Source: Chara braunii
Lineage: Eukaryota; Streptophyta; Charophyceae; Charales; Characeae
Length of the DNA: 24,835 nt
Reading direction: 5' to 3'
NCBI GenBank assembly: GCA_003427395.1
Contig: BFEA01000289.1
Coordinates: 114,847-139,681, forward strand
Shown: in pieces, positions 7,786-14,030 of the stretch
Position numbering within the stretch: position 1 is the first letter of the stretch
How the letters are laid out: every line of letters begins with the position of its first letter
Notes under the pieces: model-generated
Seen by the model: only the letters and a program-made list of their open reading frames with translations
Databases searched by the model: none
What the model was told of the DNA's origin: nothing
Made by a program: the position numbers and the translations under genes

Positions 7786-9187
7786 ACGGGCACGCAACAT
7801 ATAGCCTACCAGAATCCTAATCTCCAGCCCGACCATCCCAACCACCCCAGGTTAACCTGTCCTACATTCCAGGTCAGTCAGGCAAGTACTGCAATGGGTA
7901 TTTCTAGCCTACGGAATGAATAGCATTACAGCAGTTGTATGGGTGTGGTGAGATACGAAACTTGATTCCAGGCTGACCTCTGCTCCCCAGCGCCAGAGAG
8001 AGAGAAGAGTTCACAACTACCTTACTTTTCAGTACTCGTCTGCCAGTTCAGTTATCTTCGGATGTTCAGGTTCTTCACGCAAAAGAAAAATGCAAGAGGG
8101 AGAAAGGGGCTGGGGAAGGTGCAGCCCGACCACCGCTCCAGGACCCTTTCAGACGTTTCAGCATCTTCACCACTTTACGATCCCTTTTCAAGGACCTTTC
8201 AGAATCCTGAAGGATCTGTAAAGATCATAAAGTGGTGCTTTGTTTCTCTACAGCACCTGTAAAGGTCGTTCAGCGCGCTATGTTGCAGCGCCAACGCGAT
8301 AAAGGTGACCGTGTCTGCCATCCTGGCAGTTAATGCAGGTTGTTCAGCATCTTACAGTATCTATGAAGATCTACACCCCTTGCTCCTCCTCCTTCCCTCA
8401 GGACCTTCATTGGCTGAGGGTGCTGTAGGATTTCTCGACTGACAACAGTGAAGATCCTCTTTTTTCAAAGTTTTTTTCAATATATAATAAAGGGGTTAGC
8501 CCCTACCGTTATTGTCTCCCCCAGTGTTTGATCTCATGACCTGTTTATCAACAGCTGCCTGTGTGTACCATTCAGCCACAAGGCCGGGGCGCAGCGAAGA
8601 TCCTCTTCTTTTCTTTTCTTTTCTTTTTTCTTTCTTTTTTTTTTTTTTTTCTGTAACTCGCAACGGTCTACAAGGGAGAGGTGATAAGACGACCGTCCCT
8701 TAGTAGGCCTATGGCTGGGGCTCCGATCTACTGGTGGGGAGCAGCACCTGGGGTACAGTGGCAATCCTCTTCTTTCTCCCACTTCAGGATTTTCAGTCGC
8801 GAAATTTCATACCCTCATTAACCAATTGTGGTTCACGACATGCAGGCTACACTGTATATAGGACACTGGGCCCAGTTCCCGGCATGTGCTGCTCCCCACA
8901 AATAGATTGGAGCACTGTTCCCGGGGAACGGGGAAAAAAAAAAAAAAAAAAAAAAAAAAAGCATGCAGGCGGATGGACTTGAACCTTTGTTGACTGTTCT
9001 TAATACACAGGTGGTCTGTTGAAGTCTCAGCATTGCCCGCTTGCACCTTCCACCCATGCCACCTACCTCATAGCCAATGCCCCTCCAATTTCTGTCAATT
9101 GCAGCTATAACACCCCCATCCTCGTCCTTGAGAGTAAACGTCCAATTCCAGAAACCTGGATTTTCAATAGCTGCAAACTGCTTCTTC
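495..9187 (-). CDS. Phospholipid scramblase-like (AIM25-type) protein, 3' four exons
   Basis: This is a spliced minus-strand gene, partial at its 5' end. Joining 9187-9067, 5503-5276, 3189-3086 and 894-495 gives one open frame of about 284 codons. Hallmarks seen are KQFAAIENPGFWNWTFTLKD and IDRNWRGIGYE (exon at 9187), DAGQYVVRFGD (exon at 5503) and ERSVALGLAVSIDNDYFSRH (exon at 3189). From memory these match plant scramblase-like proteins, where the C-terminal ALAVSIDNDYFSR helix follows the beta-barrel. The family is linked to membrane phospholipid movement and, for yeast AIM25, to mitochondria; the exact function here is unproven. Junctions are GAG|gtaggt..cttag|TTC (phase 0), GAG|gtaaag..tgcag|GTA (phase 0) and GG|gtatgt..cacag|G (phase 2). 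The introns are 3563, 2086 and 2191 bp. The C-terminal exon adds an unusual acidic, Ser/Asp-rich tail. The N-terminal half was not found in the window, and no promoter can be called. Confidence 0.85.
960..1088. repeat. Purine-rich minisatellite (inverse of the 11.3-12.0 kb satellite)
   Basis: The tract repeats units such as GGCAGGAGATCGAGGAAGTG and GAGGTCGGCAGGAGATCGAG two to three times, then decays into GGGAGGAGGGAAGGG. Its complement (CCTGCCGACCTCACTTCCT, CGATCTCC) matches the pyrimidine-rich monomers at 11306-12040. It appears to be an inverted dispersed copy of the same satellite. It lies in the last intron, 66 bp upstream (in gene orientation) of the terminal exon. Confidence 0.6.
1659..2141 (+). 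pseudogene. Unrecognised protein-coding relic with one in-frame stop
   Basis: One plus-strand frame is open from 1659 to a terminal stop at 2139-2141, except for TGA at 1890-1892. Before the stop it reads like protein: GKLMQEVMLQGCYVAPGDAA, then IAKWALLVAYDGRCYLRNWE. After it comes MHDNDFSAARDMLHYHFQAC followed by LKWHRHAGLL. The TGA lies in TTGTGATTC, where CGA to TGA by CpG deamination would account for it. The last third overlaps a dispersed repeat (2033-2105), so the true C-terminus may be upstream. It sits antisense inside an intron of the scramblase-like gene. I do not recognise the family; a transposon-borne gene is the likeliest source. A neighbouring frame from 1544 (MDDPKEGQSFQKLSDSPGAL) may be its frameshifted N-terminal part. 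Confidence 0.4.
2033..2105 (+). repeat. Dispersed repeat family, copy a
   Basis: The copy carries CTACTCGCCACATGCATG, ATTATGGCAATGTATCTT and TCCACGTTCTAG. It is closely similar to 21041-21112 (plus) and to 2463-2507 (minus). The conserved core is ATATGGCRRTGTATYWTYCC then CACGTTCTAG. It could be a tRNA-type SINE (GTTCTAG in the B-box place), but that is uncertain. Confidence 0.55.
2165..2370 (+). repeat. A-rich degenerate tandem array (AATCTACTGAAAAAAA)
   Basis: About six diverged units of the form AAYRAATCTAYYGGAAAAAAA are visible, for example ATCTACTGAAGAAAAAAAA, AATAAATCTACTGAAAAAAA, GAATCTATTGAAAAAAA and GAATCCACCGGAAAAAAA. It begins with a poly-A run just after the coding relic, which could originally have been the A-rich tail of a retroposed sequence. 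Confidence 0.5.
2463..2507 (-). repeat. Dispersed repeat family, copy b
   Basis: On the minus strand the sequence ATATGGCAGTGTATCTTCCC then GTGCTTTAGAGAAGACTC matches the core of copies at 2033-2105 and 21041-21112. It is shorter than those copies. Confidence 0.5.
2884..3005 (+). repeat. Two-copy tandem repeat, period about 62 bp
   Basis: The units CAATTTTTGAGACGCCACCC (from 2884) and CAATTTGAGACGCCAACCCC (from 2946) each continue with CAAACAGGACAAAAGG and an A/C-rich end with CCTTCAA. It lies in intron 3, next to the donor of exon 3189-3086. Confidence 0.7.
3086..3189 (-). CDS. Scramblase-like gene, exon with C-terminal helix
   Basis: The 104-nt exon is 34 codons plus two bases. It begins GTACCTCAACTG after the acceptor ttgcattgcag and ends CACAGTGG before the donor gtatgt. 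It encodes VPQLQVVRPLNLLERS followed by VALGLAVSIDNDYFSRHSG. In the family this is the hydrophobic C-terminal helix with the conserved DNDYFSR. The phase-2 exit fits the single base G at the start of the next exon. Confidence 0.87.
3294..3437 (+). mobile_element. Small TIR element (MITE-like), copy 1
   Basis: The copy starts TTTAAACCACCAGTGCAT and ends GTACTGGGGGGTTTAC, which are imperfect inverted repeats. Its right 70 bp (CAGCGAGGCTGGGGCCGTGT then ACTGG) is nearly identical to the right part of 5038-5224. There is no coding capacity. It sits in intron 2 about 105 bp upstream of exon 3189-3086 in gene orientation. Superfamily and target-site duplication could not be decided. Confidence 0.55.
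3607..3640 (+). mobile_element. Small TIR element, isolated left-end fragment
   Basis: TTAAACCAGCAGTACTTGGC followed by CCAGCTATCGGCCG resembles the left end of copy 1 (TTTAAACCACCAGTGCATCC then AGCTGTCGGCCG). The right end is not visible, so it is either a truncated copy or a solo end. Confidence 0.4.
4287..4405 (+). repeat. GAT/GAG compound microsatellite
   Basis: The tract is (GAT)n with interruptions, then an uninterrupted (GAG)n core at about 4342-4383, then (GAT)n again. In the six frames it produces artificial Asp/Glu, Met/Arg, Ser or Ile runs, none of which is a gene. It is in intron 2. Confidence 0.9.
4628..4767 (+). repeat. Two-copy tandem repeat, period 84 bp
   Basis: GTACATGCCTTCTGAGCAGG at 4628 recurs as GTACATGCCCTCTGAGCAGG at 4712, each continuing with CTGGCAGGAGAACACTTRTT and TTCATAGCAACTGAG. 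The two copies differ at only a few bases, so the duplication is fairly recent. Confidence 0.75.
5038..5224 (+). mobile_element. Small TIR element (MITE-like), copy 2
   Basis: The ends TTAAACCACCAGCGCACCCG and CGTGTACTGGCGGTTTAA form inverted repeats of about 20 bp (TTAAACCRCCAGYRCAC). The right half (CTCCAAATTTTTTTTTTGTA then GGCTACGAGTTTCTTTTCAG) aligns with copy 1. It is noncoding, though the minus strand gives a spurious peptide with KPPVHGPSLAEKK that recurs in copy 1. Confidence 0.6.
5276..5503 (-). CDS. Scramblase-like gene, exon with DAGQYVVRFGD
   Basis: The 228-nt exon is 76 whole codons and starts TTC ATG ACA GAT after the acceptor tttcttgcttag. It ends with TTG GAG before the donor gtaaag at 5275. 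It begins FMTDAGQYVVRFGD, directly continuing GIGYE of the previous exon as in plant homologues (E-[I/F]-[F/M]-T-D). The remainder (ISEQLHQPGLALDWADKSAQ, then a Pro/Gln-rich stretch) looks less conserved and probably forms a loop. An alternative acceptor 10 bases downstream (catgacag|AT) would break the phase and is disfavoured. A small inverted-repeat element ends only about 50 bp beyond the donor. Confidence 0.85.
5818..5865 (+). repeat. (CAAA)n microsatellite
   Basis: About eleven uninterrupted CAAA units lie in an A/C-rich stretch (5505-5870) that otherwise shows nothing assignable. It is in intron 1. Confidence 0.9.
6134..6149. repeat. Target-site duplication, left, of the U6 retropseudogene
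   Basis: AGTCATTTACTTTCTT lies directly beyond the A-rich tail and matches AGTCGTTTACTTTCTT at 6304-6319 with one mismatch. This is the signature of LINE-type target-primed reverse transcription. Confidence 0.85.
6174..6301 (-). pseudogene. U6 snRNA retropseudogene
   Basis: Read on the minus strand, the sequence follows U6 snRNA from its 5' hairpin (GTCCTTTGGGACATCC) through AAAATTGGA, CGATACAGA, AGATTAGCATGGCCCCTGCG, AAGGATGA and AAATCG to GGTCCAAATT. It is about 128 nt against roughly 102 for normal U6. Two insertions explain this: 18 nt at 6254-6271 and a small ATGAGAAT duplication after GGATGA. The ACAGAGA box is changed to ACAGAAA. There is no T-run terminator. Instead GGGGG and an A-rich tail (A9 C A7) follow, and 16-bp direct repeats flank the unit. 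It is therefore a retroposed, inactive copy, oriented with the host gene. Confidence 0.88.
6304..6319. repeat. Target-site duplication, right, of the U6 retropseudogene
   Basis: AGTCGTTTACTTTCTT begins two bases beyond the U6 5' end and pairs with the copy at 6134-6149. Confidence 0.85.
6722..6832 (+). repeat. Foldback hairpin fused to the 18S retrocopy
   Basis: Arms of about 48 bp (6722-6768 and 6786-6832) surround a loop of about 17 bases. Arm 1 contains ACTACCTTCTTCCCCTGAAT and GTACGGTCATTATAGCTGTA. Arm 2 contains the reverse complements with about three mismatches. The second arm ends exactly where 18S similarity begins (TAGTAAGCG). The arms are not 18S sequence that I recognise. A template-switch during reverse transcription could make such an inverted copy. 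Confidence 0.8.
6831..7062 (+). pseudogene. 18S rRNA 3'-end retrocopy (pseudogene)
   Basis: About 232 nt match the last part of nuclear small-subunit rRNA: TAGTAAGCGTGAGTCATCAG, AATACGTCCTGCCCTT, CACCCGTCGCTCCTACC, TTATCATTTAGAG, AAGTCGTAACAA, TAGGTGAACCTG and the exact 3' end GAAGGATCATTG. Nearly invariant positions are mutated, often as CpG decay (CACCGCCC to CACCACCC, CCGTAGG to CCATAGG, CTGCGG to CTGCAG). It ends at the true rRNA 3' end and is followed by an A-rich tail (7065-7082). AACAGAGAC at 6712-6720 and 7084-7092 flanks the unit including the hairpin. It is a retroposed fragment, not part of an rDNA array, since no ITS or 5.8S follows. Confidence 0.88.
7084..7620. other. Intronic stretch with overlapping minus-strand frames, no supported exon
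   Basis: Three overlapping minus-strand frames are open here. One, after a good acceptor-like site (cccttccctcacag near 7290), reads GFLLGIAANIWSLPGMYRS and looks protein-like. The scramblase-like exons on either side join perfectly in phase without it, so I do not call an exon. A cassette exon or a transposon fragment remains possible. Confidence 0.25.
7625..7785 (+). repeat. Compound (CT)n(CA)n microsatellite with an ambiguous base
   Basis: (CT)n runs to about 7667, then (CA)n to 7716. One N is at 7717, then TCTAGACTCTCTC, then (AC)n to 7785. The N marks uncertain assembly of the repeat length. Confidence 0.95.
8168..8237. repeat. 70-bp foldback sequence
   Basis: CACCACTTTACGATC at 8168 is mirrored by GATCATAAAGTGGTG ending at 8237, and the middle (CCTTTCAG AATC CTGAAGG) also pairs. 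The arms are about 33 bp with a four-base loop and several mismatches. It could be a MITE remnant or simply a chance inverted duplication. The related motif TTCAGCATCTT recurs on both sides. Confidence 0.6.
8446..8461. repeat. Target-site duplication, left, of the SINE
   Basis: CAGTGAAGATCCTCTT matches CAGCGAAGATCCTCTT at 8592-8607 with one mismatch. Confidence 0.7.
8462..8591 (-). mobile_element. tRNA-derived SINE with target-site duplications
   Basis: On the minus strand a tRNA-like head is followed by a short body. TGGCTGAATGG fits the polymerase III A box. CTGTTGATAAACAG fits an anticodon arm. GGTCATGAGATCAAACAC fits a degenerate B box. The 3' tail is A-rich (GAAAAAAACTTTGAAAAAA). CAGYGAAGATCCTCTT is repeated at 8446-8461 and 8592-8607, as expected of a target-site duplication. 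The element lies in intron 1 in the same orientation as the host gene. Confidence 0.7.
8592..8607. repeat. Target-site duplication, right, of the SINE
   Basis: CAGCGAAGATCCTCTT adjoins the tRNA-like 5' end of the SINE and pairs with 8446-8461. A (TTTTC)n/poly-T tract follows at 8608-8650. Confidence 0.7.
8719..8913. repeat. Inverted repeat pair around a 115-bp spacer
   Basis: The left arm from 8721 (CTCCGATCTACTGGTGGGGA then GCAGCAC) is mirrored by the right arm ending at 8913 (GTGCTGCTCCCCACAAATAG then ATTGGAG). About 25 of 28 positions pair. A poly-A run and a tRNA-like element follow immediately. Confidence 0.6.
8961..9036 (-). mobile_element. Possible second tRNA-derived SINE head with poly-T tail
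   Basis: On the minus strand AAAGGTTCAAGTCCATC contains a near-perfect B box (GGTTCAAGTCC). GCGGGC upstream can pair with GCCTGC downstream as an acceptor-like stem. The A-box region (TGCTGAGACTTCAACAGACC) is poor. A run of about 23 T follows on the minus strand. It begins just 30 bases inside intron 1, close to the donor at 9066. It may instead be a decayed tRNA fragment. Confidence 0.4.
9067..9187 (-). CDS. Scramblase-like gene, exon with NPGFWNWTF core
   Basis: The 121-nt exon starts after the acceptor caaccaaccag and ends at GAG before the donor gtaggt at 9066. It enters in phase 2 (one base completes a codon) and leaves in phase 0. It encodes KKQFAAIENPGFWNWTF followed by TLKDEDGGVIAAIDRNWRGIGYE, the most conserved block of the family. 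Because of the entry phase at least one earlier coding exon must exist on the minus strand above 9187. I searched by eye for a WRRxYDxYLG-type upstream exon and did not see one. Confidence 0.87.
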
Positions 9188-9189
9188 CT

Positions 9190-10178
9190 GGTTGGTTGCG
9201 TGTAATCCAACAATACCAAACGCGGAACACATCATGCAAACAAGCAGCATAAGTCACAAAACAAACACCAGCAACCCCAACAACAGAGCATGCACACGTA
9301 CGACAGCGGGCAGTTCTTCACACAACCATAAAGTAAACTTTGCTCTCCATCAGAACCACACACAACATGAATCCGTCTTTTTTTTTTTTTTTTAACCTGA
9401 TTCTGTCTTTCTATTCCTTGTTCCCTCTTGTTCTTTCATTTGCTTTTTCAAGCGGCAAGTAGTCTTTGAAGTGCGTCTCCTGAAACGGTTTTCACCTTTG
9501 CAGTAACAGATGCAGACTAGATGACCCGTTGCGGCTTCGCCCGCAAAGACAGAAAAGGAAAAAAAGCACAAAAGAAAGAAAAAGCATAAGGAACTCCCCT
9601 ATCATATGCCGCCGAGCCTTTTTTTCCCTTTATCTTTGAGTGTTTTGTTTGGGGAGCCATTACCTTCGCAGCATCGTTTTTGTTTTGTGATGTGCAAGAA
9701 CTCTGCACTTTTCTGAGAAAATCCTGTCCATTGCCCCGTTGATGTTTTTGCAGCTAAAGATTCAGATTCAGACTTTGTTTGCTGTGTTCTCCGGATATGT
9801 TTGTGATCAACCCATCTTGCATGTATGCATGCCCCGTGCTTGTTGAGTTTTTACGTTATGTGCGCAAGTGCATGCGTGTGTGGGTGAGTCTCACTTTGGT
9901 GGGCTCGGATGATGTCATTGACGATTGGCCCGGGGAAGTTGAAGGAAGTCGGCTCCAACTATAGGAGTGACACTGATGTTACGCAGGTTTTGCATTGTAT
10001 GAATGAAACAATCAGGCATTCAATCTGCTTGGCAGTTGCTCTTCGGGTGGGGGACTTCTCGAGAGTAGCATTGACATGAGAGCATCTTGGAGCATTTCTG
10101 GGAAGGCAAAACGCAAAGAAGAAACGAAGTAGCACGTGTCAGAGTCACATAACGGACAGCTTGGCACAGTCCCCCCCC
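9190..10178. other. No assignable gene
   Basis: In gene orientation this is upstream of the first exon found. It holds only short unsupported frames and homopolymer runs such as a 16-T run near 9378. I looked on the minus strand for the missing N-terminal scramblase exons and found none. Confidence 0.4.
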
Positions 10179-10179
10179 T

Positions 10180-10210
<31 letters not shown>

Positions 10211-10435
10211 TAAAAAATAAAAATAAAAATCAAAAGACAAAAGACATCCTGGCACTTGGCGCGGCTATACCACTCACCACCTCGCCGGCTTCCCCTCACC
10301 CTCCTTTCCCCCGTCTATCTCTCTCTCTCACACACACATAAGGAAAAAAAAACAGAGAAGAAAAAGACAAAAATCATGATGAACCTTTAACCTCCCCCCC
10401 AGTCGCCGACTTCCTCCTAATCCTCATCGACTCCC

Positions 10436-10498
<63 letters not shown>
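10179..10498 (+). repeat. Repeated CT/CA/A-rich modules leading into (CT)n
   Basis: The motif (CT)n(CA)n followed by an A-rich stretch occurs at 10179-10230 and 10318-10375. CTCGCCGGCTTCCCCTCACC (from 10282) and GTCGCCGACTTCCTCCTAAT (from 10402) are related pyrimidine-rich monomers, each leading to a (CT)n run. The last (CT)n run (10440-10498) enters the gap. Confidence 0.65.
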
Positions 10499-11305
10499 NN
10501 NNNNNNNNNNNNNNNNNNNNNNNNNNNNNNNNNNNNNNNNNNNNNNNNNNNNNNNNNNNNNNNNNNNNNNNNNNNNNNNNNNNNNNNNNNNNNNNNNNNN
10601 NNNNNNNNNNNNNNNNNNNNNNNNNNNNNNNNNNNNNNNNNNNNNNNNNNNNNNNNNNNNNNNNNNNNNNNNNNNNNNNNNNNNNNNNNNNNNNNNNNNN
10701 NNNNNNNNNNNNNNNNNNNNNNNNNNNNNNNNNNNNNNNNNNNNNNNNNNNNNNNNNNNNNNNNNNNNNNNNNNNNNNNNNNNNNNNNNNNNNNNNNNNN
10801 NNNNNNNNNNNNNNNNNNNNNNNNNNNNNNNNNNNNNNNNNNNNNNNNNNNNNNNNNNNNNNNNNNNNNNNNNNNNNNNNNNNNNNNNNNNNNNNNNNNN
10901 NNNNNNNNNNNNNNNNNNNNNNNNNNNNNNNNNNNNNNNNNNNNNNNNNNNNNNNNNNNNNNNNNNNNNNNNNNNNNNNNNNNNNNNNNNNNNNNNNNNN
11001 NNNNNNNNNNNNNNNNNNNNNNNNNNNNNNNNNNNNNNNNNNNNNNNNNNNNNNNNNNNNNNNNNNNNNNNNNNNNNNNNNNNNNNNNNNNNNNNNNNNN
11101 NNNNNNNNNNNNNNNNNNNNNNNNNNNNNNNNNNNNNNNNNNNNNNNNNNNNNNNNNNNNNNNNNNNNNNNNNNNNNNNNNNNNNNNNNNNNNNNNNNNN
11201 NNNNNNNNNNNNNNNNNNNNNNNNNNNNNNNNNNNNNNNNNNNNNNNNNNNNNNNNNNNNNNNNNNNNNNNNNNNNNNNNNNNNNNNNNNNNNNNNNNNN
11301 NNNNN
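10499..11305. other. Assembly gap (807 N)
   Basis: The gap has (CT)n on both sides, so its size is probably an estimate and it may hide a long simple repeat. Two apparent minus-strand frames across it (10417-11364 and 10424-11467) are artefacts of N and (GA)n. Confidence 0.98.
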
Positions 11306-12040
11306 CTCTCTCTCTCTCTCTCCACCTTCGCCTGACCTCTTCCCTTGCTCCGTACCCCTCCCAACCTTTGCCCTCCCTCTGGCCGACCTCACCATGCCGT
11401 CTTTCCCCTCCTCTTCCTCTTCACATGCTCGTCCCCCCCTTACCTCTTCCGTTCCTCCATATGTCACTCAACCTCTAAACTACGTTCTGCTTTCTGTCCT
11501 CCCTCCGCCCTACTTCTCCCTGCCGCCTCCCTTTTCTCCCTGCCTCCTCTTGACCTTCTCTTAAAACCTCCCTCTGCCCTCCCTTCACCTGGCCACCTCA
11601 CTTCCCTTCCTTCGTCCAATCTCCGCCTGACCTCCTTCCCTCTATCTCCTCTGTCCTCCGTCCTCCTTCCTCCTTCCTCTGCCCGTTGCACTGACCTCCT
11701 CCTTCCCCCAATCTCCTTCCTCCCCTTCCTTCCTTTGCCCGATCTCTACCTGAACTCCTGCTTCCGCCCTACTCTCTGCCGCCTTTCCCCTGCCTACTGG
11801 CTTCCTCCGCACTTTCTCTTCAACCTCCCACTGGCCTCCGTCCGCCTGGCCGCCTCATTCCCCTTCATCCGCCCCCTTCGTTCGCCCGATCTCTGTCTGC
11901 CCTCCTTCCCCCAATCTCCTTCCTCCCCTTCCTTCCTCAGCCTGATCACCACCTGACCACCTCCTTCCATTCCTCCCTCCGTTGTACTCCCTACCTGCCC
12001 CTTCCTCCCTCAACTGGCGGCCCTCCTTTCGTAACGCCCG
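11306..12040 (+). repeat. Pyrimidine-rich degenerate minisatellite
   Basis: Strand-asymmetric C+T sequence is built of about 30-40 bp monomers of the type GCCCGATCTCTGCCTGACCT then CCTTCCC, with Y-rich linkers. It leaves a 203-codon Pro/Leu/Ser frame open on the plus strand, which I regard as a by-product. An inverse copy of the monomer lies at 960-1088. Four isolated N bases (12052, 12054, 12167, 12199) follow. Confidence 0.7.
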
Positions 12041-12400
12041 ACCCAGTGGACNTNAACGCTCCATTTGTTATCAAGATCGCTCCATTTCTTTTAAAGATCT
12101 CAACACCGTTGCACACGCTCAAGAAGGAGAGAGGGAAAGCAGGAGAGAGAAAAACGCATTTCACCTNACACATTTCCTCCTCTCGCTCTTCCTTCCTCNC
12201 ACCTTCTTTGCCCTTGTCTCTCTTCCACCACCACGTCTTCTGCCTCCTCAAGATCTTCCTCCTCAACATTCTCCCTCGGTCTTTTTTCTTTGGAGCGGCC
12301 TTATGATTAACTGCCCTGCACCAGGTATTACAGGGTATCGATATTTCTTTCCATACTTCACTCTCTTCCTCCCCAATCCCTACACACACCACACTGAGTC

Positions 12401-12401
<1 letters not shown>

Positions 12402-12473
<72 letters not shown>
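12402..12473 (+). repeat. (CT)n microsatellite
   Basis: About 36 uninterrupted CT units. It is flanked by more Y-rich sequence on the left and by CGGGCGCACGCGCC on the right. Confidence 0.97.
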
Positions 12474-12475
<2 letters not shown>

Positions 12476-12769
12476 GCGCACGCGCCATCCATCCACACCT
12501 CTCGCTGTGTGCGTCTGTGCGCAACCGCACACCCGACACGCTCGCCCTTATCCACATTGGAAAAAAAATGTGGCGCTAAGCCTTAATGCAAATTGAGAAA
12601 GCTAAGAAAAACGGAATGCTCTCTCTATATCATTCCCAGATAAGGTAGCACGAAGGGAGGGAGGACAGAGGGCCGAGGAAGGTAACGCCACCGGAGGAAG
12701 GAGCGCAAAGCGACGGAGGGAAGAAGGAAGGAGAAAGGGAGGAAGAAGGGAGGGCCGATGATGAGCACC

Positions 12770-13459
12770 AAAAGCACGTCTGGATGGATTCACGATGAGC
12801 ACGCATCCACGGTGAGCACGCATCCACGGTGAGCACGCATCTATGGTGACCACGTCTGGATGAGCATGAAAATCACGGATCAATGATGAGCACGTCTGGA
12901 TGGATTCACGATGAGCACCGAGCATGAAAACCACGCATCCACGGTGATCACCGGTGGATGGATTCACGATGACCACGCTTCCACGGCGATCACCGAGCAT
13001 GAAAAGCACGGATCAATGATGAGCATGAAAAGCACGTATCAACGATGAGCACGAAAAGCACAGATCAACGATGAGCATGAAAAGCACTGATCGCCGATGG
13101 GCATAAAAAGCACGTATCCACGATGGCACGAAAAGCATGGATCGACGATGAGCATGAAAAGCACGTATCCACGATGAGCACCGACCACCAAAAGCACGGA
13201 TCGAAGATGAGCACGTTATCATGCACCAAAGTTCCCGCACAAATCCACGATGATGAGCACGAAAAGCACGGATCCACGGTCAGCACGTGACCAAAAGCAC
13301 AGATCCACGATGAGCAGGTGACGAAAAGCACGATCCACGATGAGCACATGGTCATGCTCCAAAGAAAAGCACGGATCCTCGATGAGCACGATGGAGAGAA
13401 CACGATGAGCACCAATGGAGAGAACACGATGAGCACCAATGGACAGAGCACAGAGCACA

Positions 13460-13512
<53 letters not shown>

Positions 13513-13713
13513 CAATGAGCACCAAGGAGAGCACGTCGAGCACCGAAGGAGCTAACACGATGAGCAGCAATGGAGAGAAGATGAGCACGGAAAGCACGTA
13601 TCCACGATGAGCACCGAGCACCAAAACCACGGATCGAGGATAAGCACGAATCGAGGATGAGCACGAATCCAAGCACGGCACCAAGTCCCTGTCGAGCAGC
13701 AAAGGAGAGCTCA

Positions 13714-13751
<38 letters not shown>

Positions 13752-14030
13752 GCAATGAGCACCAAGGAGAGCACCAAAGGAGCGAACACGATGAGCAGCA
13801 ATGAAGACGAAGCATGGATCCGAACACGGATGAGCACCGGCCAGCAAATCGAACCACGATGAGCACCAAATCGAACCAAAGCACGATGAGCACCGAGCAC
13901 CAAATCGAACCACGATGAGCACCAAGCACCCTCCCCGTCGAGCAGCAAAGGAGAGCACAGTGTGTGTGTGTGTGAGAGGAGAGAGAGAGGGAGAGAGCAA
14001 TGAGCACCAAGGAGAGCACCAAAGGAGCGA
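12770..14030 (+). repeat. GAGCAC/AAAGCAC minisatellite with embedded GT-GA blocks
   Basis: The array consists of variable-length units of the form GATGAGCACGAAAAGCACGG then ATCCAC, repeated dozens of times from 12770. From 13390 a second variant (AGCACCAATGGAGAGAACAC) appears. Three blocks share the order GGAGAGC, (GT)n, (GA)n, AGCAATGAGCACCAAGGAGA: 13461-13512, 13714-13751 and 13960-13998. They look like a higher-order repeat. The complement lacks stop codons, so minus-strand frames of up to 311 codons cross it. Confidence 0.85.

Noticed and set aside
10417-11467. Minus-strand frames of 315 and 347 codons
   Set aside because: They are made of N and (GA)n and have no real sequence content.
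11345-11956. 203-codon Pro/Leu/Ser plus-strand frame
   Set aside because: It follows from C+T-only sequence; there are no motifs, and the region is a degenerate satellite.
12780-13400. CRISPR-like array of GAGCAC repeats
   Set aside because: The units abut, vary in length and lack unique spacers; the genome is eukaryotic.
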